Assembly: GCA_033439265.1 (NCBI GenBank)
Contig: JAVTVX010000012.1
Location: 18,486,501-18,550,500 of the forward strand
DNA: 64,000 nucleotides
Reading direction: 5' to 3'
DNA from: Dillenia suffruticosa
Lineage: Eukaryota; Streptophyta; Magnoliopsida; Dilleniales; Dilleniaceae
Both the position numbers and the translations under genes were made by a program. Each line of letters begins with the position of its first letter. Within the stretch, counting starts at the first letter, position 1. Below, in pieces: positions 12,740-24,386 of this stretch. The notes beneath the pieces are model-generated. The model saw only the letters and a list, made by a program, of their open reading frames with translations. It was not told the origin of the DNA and made no database searches.

Positions 12740-12830
12740 ATTGCAATGCAAGTAAGACAGTTGTTTATATGACTTGATCCCCATGAACTCCTCATGCCAG
12801 TACTCAATCTAACCATTGTGGTAGGTGGCC
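12740..12830 (-). mobile_element. tRNA-like SINE fragment (copy A)
   Basis: The minus strand carries a box-A-like segment (CCACAATGGTTAGATTGAG) and a box-B-like segment with a GGTTCAAATC-type core, best preserved in the block-B copy at 41,660-41,760. The ends are not defined. Confidence 0.35.
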
Positions 12831-13958
12831 AGTGAAATGTTTGGATAATTTACAAAACTGTTTCCAATGGAAGTGGTTTTAATTTGCAATACCAGTTCTA
12901 TTCTAAGTGCTGGGTGAATGATGTTATCTTCTATAATTTAGATATGTCCTGAATACTAGTATCATATTGTCTTACTCATGTCATTTTGACAAAAATTGGA
13001 ACATGGTTCTCGCTCCATGTAAAATGGGTCATTCAGTGTTTTCTAGTCAATTTCAGGTTTCTATTGTTTACATTTAATGATTGAGGTTTTCTTATTGACA
13101 AAAAAAAGTAATGGTGTCTTTCAAAGCCTAAAAATTGGCAGCCAGGGCTATACTCCGTTTAAGGTCTGGGGGATGTTGGCCATGGCCCGGTAGTCACCAG
13201 CTGAACCTAAAATGAGAACTCAAAATGCTTACTACGCTCAAGTCACTCTCTCCCTATTGACCAAATAAGTGGTTTGAGACTGCATATTGAAAAGCTCTTG
13301 GCTCAATCTCAAATATCTCAAAATAAGGTGGTAGAAGAATGATCTTCTCTTCATTAAATTATCAGCTTCACAACAATACAATGCACAAAGGAAGACAAAC
13401 TAGCCCAGTCAAATGGAAGTCATTTATAATTTTGAGATCAAAGATGTAAACTTTTTTTTAAAAAAAATAAGTACAAGGAATCAACAAATTACTTTGTTCC
13501 ATTGGTTTGTTTTATCACATGCAATCTCAATTCCCCTTAAGACATGTCGTGCGCTTCTGGTATGTCAGTTTTAATAGACTGACCTTGTTCATTTCCCGGA
13601 GTCCTCCCGCTCATGTTGGCTTGCGGGACAAGCCGAACCACGCTTGAACCGCTTCAAACATTGGTAGATGGAACTCAGGTTCCGGTTGCCCAAAATATAG
13701 ATAATAGATATTAAAGATGAGCAATGAAGGTAACAGAAAAAAGATTTGCTTTTCTTTTTGCATTTTCTTTTGACTGTACAACACAAGCCCTTGAGCCAAC
13801 TTGTATTTCACTCTATTTCTAAGAAATTTTCACTTTCCTAGATCTTTTGTTAGTTTATTAATTATACCAAGTTGTGTTGAAAACATTATTATTCCAATTG
13901 TTTGGAAGGTTAGATGCATTATATTTGTTAAATAACCTTTTTTCAGTAACTTACGTAG

Positions 13959-14424
13959 TGTTGGTAAATAATGTTACAAAGGGGCTTTTACTAAATAGTA
14001 AAAGGGTTAAATTAATTTTGAATTTAAAATTAAGAGATAATGGATAGTTACCCATTATCTCCACTCTCCCTAACTTGTCTCCCCATTATTGTATCCTACA
14101 TGAGTTGATGATTATTGATACTATTGTGAGAATTCAAGAGCATTATTCACAAAGGAACAGAACGAGAAAAAGCACACATCTAGAAAGAGATCGCCTAAAA
14201 GAAATTTTGATGTCACTTTCGTCACCGAATTGAGAATTGAGGCGTCGTGAATCTATGGTGGTCGTTCTTTTTATGATCACCATCCTGACTATGAGATCAT
14301 CGTGAAAGGTATTGTGGTTTTCGAATTGTCTGTGAATATTCGTTGAGGTATGCTCAAAATTTTGATCTTTTAGTTATTTCGAAAAATTATCATACTTGCA
14401 TATTTGTGACAATTAATTCTAACA
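13959..14424 (+). mobile_element. Solo LTR, Ty1/copia type
   Basis: A 466-bp unit starts TGTTGG, ends TAACA, and is flanked by CGTAG (13,954-13,958) and CGCAG (14,425-14,429), a 5-bp target duplication with one difference. Block B reads straight across the site (ACTTGTGTAGTGTGTGGAAC near 49,770). Its second half is laid out like the LTR of the copia element at 29,298 (a GTGGTCG...ATCACCATCCTGACTATGAG region, then TTGAGGTATGCTCAAAA), so it is a distant relative. No internal region remains. It entered after the block duplication. Confidence 0.8.
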
Positions 14425-14651
14425 CGCAGTGTATGGAAGTTTTTTTAAAATGAAGGGAAAATAGAGGTTTTCGGAGAACTTCCTATCTCCTGTAACTCTT
14501 TCAAAATTCACCCCCTTCAGTTTGGGGGGCTTCGGGGAAGGTTTATATTTTAATAAAAACTAAAAATTACCAAATTCTCTCTAATTCATTAAGGGACTAC
14601 AAACTTGATTATTCTATTGTAGCAAACAAACACAGTTTGAGGTATTACCTG

Positions 14652-16485
14652 TGTTAGAAAAAGGAAAATAAAGCAAAAAGAACAGAGAGAATAAAGAGAG
14701 AAAATTGAGAGAAAATGACTTATATATTGTGTATTGTGTATCAATAGGTTATAAGAAAACGCTATTTATAAGGGAAAACCCTAAAATAAAAAAGATAAAT
14801 AGAATTTTTACAAATATAGAAATTTAGAAATATCAATATTTCCAAAACTTCTTCAATTTGGAAACTTTCAAAACTTTGTCAATAAAATTTTTTCAATTTA
14901 GGAATATCAATATTCTTAACACCTCCCTCAAACTCAAGATGGAAGTAGATAAGTGATCTTAAGTTTGTGTAGTAAGTCATCATGACGCTAAAAAAGCTGA
15001 GTCAAAATCATAGAGAAGTCTTATGCCAGAAATTAAATAACCACCCGAACAATGTAATAGTTTGTAGTAGACCGTCAATTAGTAGAATTACCAGATCAAT
15101 CAATATCAAAATAAGCACATAACTGATATCGTAGAGAGTACAGTATGGTTATGATTATCAAAAGAAAAAAAAAGCAAACTGAGTAAAAGAGAATGTAATA
15201 GCAGAATTCTCAACAGCAGACTTAGAGAAAAAGCAAATGAATTGAAGAACCAAGCAGAATAGCAGAATACTCAAATTGAGTATAAGAAGCAGTAACAGCA
15301 AAATTTTCAATAGCAATGATAGTACTAAACTATGAGATAAAGCAGAATAAAACAAAGGGATTAAAAAATAAAGCACAATTTTTAATAGCAGAAAAAGCAG
15401 CAAATCGTAAGATATTGTCGAAAACCAGCAAAATAAAGCAATAGGATTGAAAAATGAAACACAATCTTCAATAATAGAAAAGCAGCAGACCATAAGATAT
15501 CGTAAAGAACCAGCAAAATAAAGCAAAGAGATTTAAAAATGAAGTAGAATCTTCAATAGCAAAATAACACAGAGGAAATAAAGCAGACTAATTTTGAACA
15601 ATAGAAATAGGTTGAGAAATATTCAATTTCTTCATAACTAGGCAAAAAAAAAAGAAGTCCAATTGATAAGAAGAGTAGAAAAAAAATATCCGATCGAACA
15701 CCTAGTGCTCTGACACCATGTTAGAAAAAGAAATATCAGTTATGTACTTATTTTGATACTGATTGATCTGGTGATCCTACTAATTGATGGTTTACTACAA
15801 ACTATTGTATTTTTCTTGGCGATTCTTTAATTTCTTGGTGTAGTAAGAACAAACTTTTACAGCTTGTTCAAGTACAAAGGTAGAATATACAAACTATTGT
15901 ATTTTTCTTGACGATTCTTTAATTTCTTGGTGTAGTAAGAAACAAACTTTTACAGCTCGTTCAAGTACAAAGGCAGAATATCGTGCCCTTGCTGACACCA
16001 TTACAGAATTATTATGACTTCAGAGGCTTCTTTGTGATCTTGGTATACCTAGTTCTTCTCCAACTCCAATATATTGTGATAATTAGAGTGCCATTCAAAT
16101 CGCTCATAATGATATATTTCATGAACAAACTAAGCATATTGAGATTGATTGCCACTTTATTCGTCAACATATAACTAAGGGTGAATTTCAAGTATTCTTT
16201 CTTCACTTTGATACAATGTTAGAAAAAGAAAAATAAAGCAGAAAGAACAGAGAGAATAAAGAGAGAAAATTGAAAGAGAATGACTCATATATTGTGTATT
16301 GTGTATAAATAAATTATATAAAAACCCTATTTATAAGGGAAAACCCTAAAACATAAATGGTAAATAGAATCTTTACAATATAAAAATTTAGAAATATCAA
16401 TATTCCCAAAACTTCTTCAATTTGACAACTTTCAAAACTTTTTCAATAAAATTTCTTCAATTTAAAAATATCAATATTCTTAACA
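14652..16485 (-). mobile_element. Rearranged Ty1/copia element with two LTRs
   Basis: LTRs of about 270 bp lie at 14,652-14,921 and 16,217-16,485. The flanks carry the 5-bp target duplication ACCTG (14,647-14,651 and 16,486-16,490), and block B shows the empty site ATTACCTGGACGC near 49,996. In minus orientation a primer-binding site TGGTGTCAGAGC lies at about 15,708-15,719, and a purine tract precedes the left LTR. Between about 15,732 and 16,216 sits a plus-oriented piece encoding copia RNase H-like sequence (SSTKAEYRALADT, then [10 protein letters not shown]), so part of the interior is inverted relative to the rest. The interior also holds an imperfect tandem repeat of about 100 bp (15,240-15,600) and a direct duplication of about 91 bp (15,800-15,982). 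It is a broken, non-autonomous fossil that is younger than the block duplication. Confidence 0.75.
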
Positions 16486-16845
16486 ACCTGGATGCAACGA
16501 GCAACCACATCTGCAAGTTGGGAGAGAGATTTGATCGGGTAAAGCCCTATGAGTGATGGATCAACCATTTTAGACAACGCATCAATGTCATGAAGCTGAG
16601 GTGTAGCCCACCGAACCAGGGATTGCTCAAATCATTGTCTTGAGCTGTAAAGGAGTGAATGCAGTAATTTAAGTAATTAAAATTTTATCTCCTCATCACA
16701 ATCATGAGATTGCTAGTGCAAAACAGTCACCATATGGTGTACATCTAGTAAGAAGCTCCAACATGACCACTCCAAAACTATAGACATCACTCTTTAGAGA
16801 ATATTGACCAGACATATCCACCTCAGGTGCACCATATCTGGATGC

Positions 16846-18479
16846 CTGAACAGATTGAATAAAATTTAAGCAACTGTTTATATATGTAACTTATCATAGA
16901 GAACTGTCAAGTATTACATCTTCAATATCAAGTTTTATTCAATGAAGAGACAGAATAAAAAGCAATTGTCTGTGATTTTTGAGTATCCAGGATGAAAGCA
17001 AGAATCTTGGACATCCTAAATTCTCAAATAATCTTAGAGACAAATAAACATTCTGGCTTCTAGGAGATGACAAATTTTACTAGAGAAGCATAACTTCTTT
17101 CCAACTCATTAAAATTCTACCAATAGCTTCTGTTCCAAACACTAACTATAGAACAAATTCATTAACAAAAAATCCTTCATTTTAACAAACAACGCTTACA
17201 TACAAGCATCTTCATTATTTACTATCAACTTTTGGTATGATGAAGACCTTAGGCAATATTGTTTTGATTTGTGGTAACCAAAAGTAAAATCGTTCCCGCT
17301 GTGATCCAATTGGCAGTCCAGACCAGACTTAATATATCTGATCAGAAGATTTGTCAAATTGCTTTTGCTCTCAAATTTGGCATCCCTCTTTAGAGGTACA
17401 TGTGACCTCTAGGTTCTCCAATTACTTCATTTTTTTTTTCTAATTTCAGTCTACAATCATATGTTCTTTTCCCTTTAATAGGCGCACGTGCGCGCACTCA
17501 CACACACATATATTCTCTCCAAAAAGTGCTAGCAATGCTTTCCCTCTTAATCCTCCCATTGAATTAGATTTGCTTGCTAAAAATTAAAAGCACCGCATGT
17601 TATATAAGAATTACTTATTATTATTAGTATTGTTGTTGTTATTATTGTTGTTGTTGTTGTTGTTGTTATTGTTCTTATTCATATTCATATTCTTATTCTT
17701 GTTAAGATACCGTTTTAGAAGTTTTAAAGGGATGGTAAAGAACAGCTTAATCTATATTCTAAAGGAAAGGAAATAATAGGAAAGAGTGGGAAACTGCAAG
17801 CACATTCCCCCCCCCCCAATTTTTTTATCTTTGGATGTAGGGATTAGAAAGGTTATATGTTGTATCACATTTGGATAGTATATATTAACAGGAAAAGGAT
17901 AAGAGAGCATACCAATTGTTTCATTCTTACACTCCTAATTGAAAAAATATTAAACAAAATATTCTCTTTTTTTTTTAACAAATAATAGATAATACATAAA
18001 CTAATGAATGATGGTTTTTGTTTTTCTTTTGCCTTTCTCGGTTACAATGATGACGACAACGACAACAGCAAAAAAAACAAACTGAGCATTAATTCCAAAT
18101 CTTTTTTTAGTTCGACCGTTTGAGAGATCAGTATAGGGGAGAAAGAAGAAAAAAAAAACATAAACATAAAGTTGAAAACAAAAATAAAGAAAATAAAATT
18201 AAAAAAATAAAAATAATATAAGGACATAAGTGAAAATAAATTGTCCATAATGTAACAATAATAACAATAATTTAAATCTTAATCTCAAATTTTTGAATTG
18301 ACTGTTTAACAGATAAATATAGGAAATGAGAAAAATACATAAAATTAAAATTTAAAAATAAAAATAAAGAAAATAACACTAAAAAATAAAAATAAAAAAC
18401 AATGAAAAAAACAAATAAAAAAATAAACTATTCATAGAAATTTAAAATAATAAAAGAGATGATTTAACTATTTTAAATT
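16846..18479. other. Intronic DNA of the SRF pseudogene
   Basis: This aligns with 50,362-51,900 in block B. It is noncoding, with a CA-type run at 17,490-17,512, a C-run at 17,808-17,818 and the triplet repeat listed separately. AT-rich minus-strand frames here are low-complexity. Confidence 0.7.
17610..17705. repeat. TTA/TTG/TTC triplet microsatellite
   Basis: The sequence is a run of TTATTA, TTGTTG and TTCTTA-type triplets. Block B has only a short TTATTATTATTA run at the matching place (about 51,110), so the array expanded in block A or contracted in block B. Confidence 0.8.
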
Positions 18480-19755
18480 CTCCTATATCATTCATTTCTA
18501 TATAAAATCATCTTTTCAATTAAACTCTTAACACTCATATTTTTACGGATAATTTGTATTCAGGTTTTCAATAATTTATCCCGTCATTTCACTAAATCTC
18601 CTACATTTAGGGATTCGATTCTCCTAACTAGTGTGTTTTTTAGTTTTCGTTGCTCATGTCAAAATGACCCTAGTCTATACTTTCTTGTCTTAGAACTCAC
18701 TCCTAACTCAGTACGTATTTCTTTATTTCTAATACTATTTTTTCTAATTTTTTTACACATCCATCTGTGCATTACCATTCCAGTTATGATCATTTTATAC
18801 TCTTATTATTGTTTAATAATATAACACCCGGTACTATATAATAATACAAAATTTATTGCAATTCTATAAAACTTTCCATTCAACTGCAATGGTATCGTGC
18901 AATCACAAAGAACTCTAAATGCATTTCTCCATTTCATTCAATCCGTTTGAAACCTATAATTCACATCTCCATCTATTTTCCCATAGATTTAAGTGATGGA
19001 TTCAAGGTATCTAAAATGCTCACTTTTTTGCACTTACTATCCTTTTAACATAATCGTTTCCTTATCATTGTGATGACTACTGCCAAATGTACATTTCATA
19101 TATTAAGTTTTTTACGGACTCAATCTAAATCCTTTCTATTCTAGTGTACCCCTTCATAATTTCAATTTAATACTAATACTCTTTTTAGATTTATCGACGA
19201 ATATTATATCATATGCAAAAAATATATATCATGATACTTTATCTTGTATACTTTTCGTTATTTCATCCATCACTATTATAGAAAAGGAAGTGGCTTAATG
19301 CCTAATATTGGTGGAACCCAATGTTAATTGAAAAACTATCACTAAAAGCCCACATATTCTTACATTGATAACAACTTTCTTGTATATATCTTTGATAAGA
19401 TTAATATATTTAAAAGAGACCCATTTTCATCGATACCCACCATAATATGTCCCTAAGAATCCAATCATATACTTTTTCTAAATTAATAAATACCATATAC
19501 AAATCTCTCTTTTATACTCAAACGTTTTTATCAAATGTTTTAACAAGTGAATGACTTTGGTGGTGGATTATCCTAACATGAAACTAACTGATTCTGAAAT
19601 ACACTTATCTCCAATTTCAATCTATATTATATCACTCTCCTACAACTAATGACGTTGTGGATAAGAAACATATAATTAAATTAATGCAATGGCAAATTAT
19701 AAGAAACATACTGTATTCTCCTTTTTTTACCATCTTCTCATAAATTATACTTATA
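18480..19755 (-). mobile_element. RTE-type LINE fragment (copy A)
   Basis: This is homologous to 51,900-53,130 in block B, where the RT motifs are clearer. Here they include the complement of the [14 protein letters not shown]-type segment at about 18,890-18,970. It is decayed. Its upstream end is cut by the caulimovirid fragment that follows at about 19,756. It was in place before the block duplication. Confidence 0.75.
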
Positions 19756-20686
19756 ATGTTGAAATTAATATCGATTTCTTCGATTTCAATTGTTTTCTTT
19801 TCTTCAAACTGAAAACTGTGTACACTAGAATTTAGGGCAAATGTTGTATAGTATGTAATTGTAAATGGCACATATTTCGCCTTGCTCATCATGTCTTTTC
19901 TGACATATTCATTAATGATTCTTAATTCAAATTTTCCCAGATCAATTAATGCTAATATGATATGAGGATATATTGTGAAATGAACCCGATTATAGTAGAG
20001 ATTTCCGTTCACTATTCCTAGAATCTTATCTTTAAGATCTGATAATCGATCATCTACTATTACGAGTAGAATTGGTGAATCTTTTTTTCCATCATAGTTT
20101 GCTTTCACACTTATTCGAATACTTTCTATGTGGATATATTTCATCTTATTCCTCATTTCGGACAGAATGCCTAGAGAAACGAGAAATAATATCCACATAG
20201 GATGTATTCGAATAAGCGTGAAAGTTAATTATGGTGGAAAAATAGATTCACCAATTCTACTTGTAATAGTAGATGATCGATTATCAGATACTAGAGATAA
20301 GATTCTAGGAATAGTAAAGGGAAACCTCTACTATAATCAGGTTCAATTCACGATTTATCCCCGGATCACATTAGTATTAATTGATCCAGGAAAATCTGAT
20401 TTAAGAATCATCTATGAATATGTCAGAAAAAACATCATAAGTAGGGCGGAATATGTGTCATTTACAATTACATATTGCACAACATTTGCCTACTAGTTTC
20501 GAATCTGTTGAAGAACTTGAGAAAAAATTGATAATGGGAAACACTTCTATCAATAAAGAGCCTACAAAAAGCATAGCTCAATTTAAAACCATGGGACCAT
20601 GGTATACGGTGAAAATAGAATTAGATACCTTGACCAGATATAATCTAATAAATCTAAACCTAATTGGAGATCAATTAGATAGATAT
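19756..20686. mobile_element. Endogenous pararetrovirus fragment (Caulimoviridae movement protein, two copies head to head)
   Basis: Two related segments lie back to back, one read on the minus strand (about 20,150 down to 19,770) and one on the plus strand (about 20,170 to 20,500). Both encode a 30K-superfamily movement protein as found in Caulimoviridae: an IHIG/IHIE..IRISVK start, then DSPILLVIVDDRLSD, GNLYYN, FTIYP and FTITYY..FAL blocks. The plus arm continues to about 20,686 with unassigned sequence. The two arms form an inverted repeat of roughly 330 bp with a spacer of about 50 bp. Block B has no such sequence here (about 53,130-53,210), so integration came after the duplication and into an RTE LINE. 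It is a broken fossil with several breaks. The genus cannot be told from this piece. Confidence 0.85.
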
Positions 20687-22611
20687 CCAAGACTCCAACT
20701 CTAACATTAAGAGGTGCACCTATTCAAGTGGATGACTAATGGCAACGTGCCGCAGTATGTTAGTTGTGATCACTTACAAAATAGTTATTCATGTGCAAAT
20801 ATTTAAAATGACAACATGTTAAGTATGAACATATAGAAAATACAATATTTTTTGGTTTAATTTTGATTAATCTAATTAATTTTCAATTCAATGCAATAAA
20901 TTGCTAGTTATTTCTAAGGTCCCGTAAAGGAGGGATAAAAAATCTTAACCTTAGGGTAAAACTAAAATAATCCTATTTTCGTAGTAACCTCCAAACTATT
21001 ATGAATCTCCAATACTCAGCTGCCTAGGTCAACATGAGCACACTACAAAAAAAATACGGTTTTAGTAACGGATTTTAGTGATGGAAAAAATTCGTCACTA
21101 TTTTACTATAAATTTAGTGACGAAAATTTTTTCGTCACAAATTTGGAATGAAATTAGTGACGAAAATATACTCGTGACTAAATTAGCAACGAATATATTA
21201 TTCGTAGATAAATTCGTCGTAATTTGGCGATGAAAAAACTTTTGTCGCTATATTCGTCGTTAATTGGAGACGAAAAATTTTTCATTGTAAAATTCGTTGT
21301 TAATTAGTAACGAATAGAAATTTCGTAGTTAAATTTTGCCACGAATTCTGTTATCCGTCGCTAAATTTAGCAACAAAAATATTTCATCGCAAATTTTGTC
21401 GCCAAATTTAGCCACGAAAAATTTTCGTGGTAAATTTCATCGCTAATTAGCTACAAAAATTTTCCGTCACTAATTAGTCACAGTAAAAATATTGTCACAA
21501 AATTTAACAACAAATTCCAAAATTCGTGACTAAATTTGTCGCTAATTAATCACAAATAAAATATTCGTAACTAAATTCGTCGCTAATTTATTACCAGAAT
21601 TTCAAAATTCATGACTAATTTCCAAATAAAATTTCTTCAATACTCTGTTAGGAAGTATTTTTAACTGTATTTCTCTTTTTAACATATTCTAAATAATGAA
21701 ATCAAATTAAATATATATTGAATATTACAATTCTCCCCCAATTTGATAATTTTCAACAATGAATAATTCAACAAATTTGTAATAAATAATTTTCAATTAG
21801 TCACGACTGTCGAGTTCACCATTCGTATTTTTTGTATTTTACATCCATTCGCTTCTCTCGTATAATTTAATTATTTTCGAAATTTCAATTGTTCATCTTC
21901 ATTCGTTATTATCATCGGTAAGAAACACAATAATTCATACATTCACGTCTGACGATTTATCTCGTCTGGCAAGCAGATCAAACAGTAGTTTTAAGAGGAT
22001 GGTGGAAGTGAGACGGATGACTACTGATAGACAGTTGTCCATCTATTGACATGCTTTCAAAATAATAAAATAATAAAATAAAAGAAAATTAAGAAAATAA
22101 AATATAAAATGTTAAACTTAATTTTTTTAAAATTAACATTTTATATTTTATTTTATTTTTTTATTATTTTATTTTATTAATTTATATTAACTAATCATAT
22201 TTATTATTTTATAATATTTTCAATTAGCATTTTATTTTATTATTTTATTTTTTTATATTTTAAAGAATAATATTATTTTATTTTTTAAATATTTTATTAT
22301 TTAACCACGGATTTAGCGATAAATTAGAAATTAGTCACTAAATTTAGCGACGAATTCCAAAATCCGTTGCTAATTTAGCGACGGATTCAGTAATTCATCG
22401 CTAATTTAGCGACGGATTCCGCAATCCGTTGCTAAACTTAATTTTTTTAAATTAATATTTTATATTTTATTTTATTTTATTATTCTTTTATTTTATTAAT
22501 TTATATTACCTAATCATATTTATTATTTTATAATATTTTAAATTAGCATTTTATTTTATTATTTTATTATTTTATTTTTTTAAAGAATAATATTATTTAG
22601 TTGTTTCTTCT

Positions 22612-22955
22612 CGTATCACTAACATTAAACCCTCTGTAAAGAATAGCTTTATCAGAGAAGAGCTGGCTGAGCTAGATTTGTAATGGCAAAATAAGAAATG
22701 CACTAGACTAGTAAGCCTCTTAAGGACATTTTATACCCGCATTTCCTCATTTAAAATTCTCTCAAGTTAACTACTACGAGATAGACTATATCAACAATGT
22801 CGAACATTACTATACGAGAATTTATACAACTTGTGAAAAATAGACATAATCTATATGTTCCTACGACCCCGCAATTCCTGATAAGGAATTGAATAAGGGC
22901 TCTACCTTTTCAATATCTGTAGAAGTGACTATCTGAAATAGCTATCTTAATGCAA
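22612..22955 (+). other. Coding-like segment of unknown origin inside the CACTA element
   Basis: About 340 bp of balanced composition interrupts the AT-rich interior. Plus-strand translation shows protein-like stretches such as SFIREELAELDL and NNVEHYYTRIYTTCEK, but not one long open frame. It is not recognised. It may be a captured gene piece or a relic of another element. Confidence 0.35.
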
Positions 22956-23792
22956 ATATTTTATTATTTAGCAATAGATTTAGTGACGGATTCCGCAATC
23001 CGTAGCTAAACTTAATTTTTTTTAAAATTAACATTTTATATTTTATTTTATTTTATTATTTTATATTCTTATTTTTTAAAGAATAATATTATTTAATTTT
23101 TTAAATATTTTATTATTTAATGACGGATCTAGTGATGAATACCTGAATCCGTTGCTAAACTTAATTTTTTTAAAATTAACATTTTATATTTTCTTTTATT
23201 TTATTAATTTATATTACCTAATCATATTTATTTTTTTATAATATTTTAAATTAGCATTTTATTTTATTATTTTATTTTTTAAAGAATAATATTATTTAAT
23301 TTTTTTAAATATTTTATTATTTAGCGACAGATTCCGCAATCCTTAATTTTTTTAAATTAACATTTTATTTTTTTATATTTTATTATTTATATATTTTATA
23401 TTTATTATTTATTTTATTTAATATATTATATCTTATCATATTTTCTATTTATTATATTATATCTTATTATATTTAAAATAAAATAATAAAATATTTAAAA
23501 ATAAAATAATAAAATATTTAAAAATAAAATAAAGAAAAAAATAAAATGTTATTTGAAAATATTATTTAAAATATTATAAAATAATAAATATGATGTTTAA
23601 ATATAAAATAATAAAATAAAATTCATATTTTGTAACAAATGTCAGAGTAAACTAACATTATTATTAACATTTTAAACTAACAAATATTTTAAAATCATTT
23701 TATATTATTTTTATTATTTTTAGAATAATGTTAGAGTAAGATAATAAGTAAAAAGAAAAAAAAGATTAAGATTAAAGGTAACATTTGTTTCG

Positions 23793-23840
23793 ATGGTCGG
23801 GTGTTTTTATATTTTCACGTGTGTGCACAGGTTCGATCAG
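23793..23840 (+). promoter_or_regulatory. tRNA-like Pol III A/B box pair in the CACTA element
   Basis: A box-A-like ATGGTCGGGTG (23,793-23,803) and a box-B-like GGTTCGATCAG (23,830-23,840) precede a GC-rich tract of about 230 bp (23,850-24,080). The layout is the same as at 229-505. Confidence 0.45.
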
Positions 23841-24386
23841 TGGGGGAGGCATACGGAGGGATTTTTCCCAAGGGCGCAGGCCAGAGGCACCAGGGGCAGG
23901 CGGACAGGCGCGGACTCGAGTGGAGCAGCAGGGCAGGAGCGTGAGGTGGAGCAAGATGGCGATTCTCGGCGCGTGAGCATGGGCCAGCAGTTGGGTAGGG
24001 GAGCAGGGGGTGCGTAAGCTAGAGCAAAAGGACTCATCCGAGCATGTGAGTGGGTCATGTTGGGGTGCGTAAGCCGCATTTGCTCGTTTCTAATTAACGA
24101 CGGAAATCCAATCCATCACTAAATTTAATTTATAATTAAATAAAATATAGACAAAATATAAATTAAATAATATATATATATATAAGTTATAAAATATATA
24201 TAATATAATATTAATATAATAATCAAGTAAAATATAAATTATAAATTTAGCGACAAAAATTTTAAATCCGTCGCTAAATTTAGCGATAAAAATTAAATAT
24301 CCGTTGCTAATATTTTTAGTAACGAATTTTTCTAAAATTTTTATCGCTAAATTCGTCGCTAAAACTGTGGTTTTTTTGTAGTAGCA

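Larger units (their letters stand above)
21041..24383. mobile_element. CACTA-type non-autonomous transposon, complete
   Basis: The element runs from CACTACAAAAAAAATACGG to GGTTTTTTTGTAGTA, flanked by a GCA target duplication (21,038-21,040 and 24,384-24,386). Block B reads the empty site CATGAGCAGGACTC at about 53,565. The final base is A where CACTA ends usually have G. Subterminal zones hold many GCGACGGA/TCCGTCGC-type repeats in both directions, the presumed transposase-binding array. The middle is AT-rich with short internal direct repeats (AACTTAATTTTTTTAAA units at about 22,110, 22,435, 23,005, 23,155 and 23,340). No transposase is present. Confidence 0.9.

Noticed and set aside
15158-15526. 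122-codon Leu/Phe-rich minus-strand frame resembling a membrane protein
   Set aside because: It is generated by an imperfect tandem repeat of about 100 bp in the interior of the rearranged copia element.
18042-18248. Phe/Leu-rich minus-strand frame, possible membrane peptide
   Set aside because: It is AT-rich low-complexity intron sequence, and the matching frame in block B (51,630-51,863) differs in the way noncoding DNA does.
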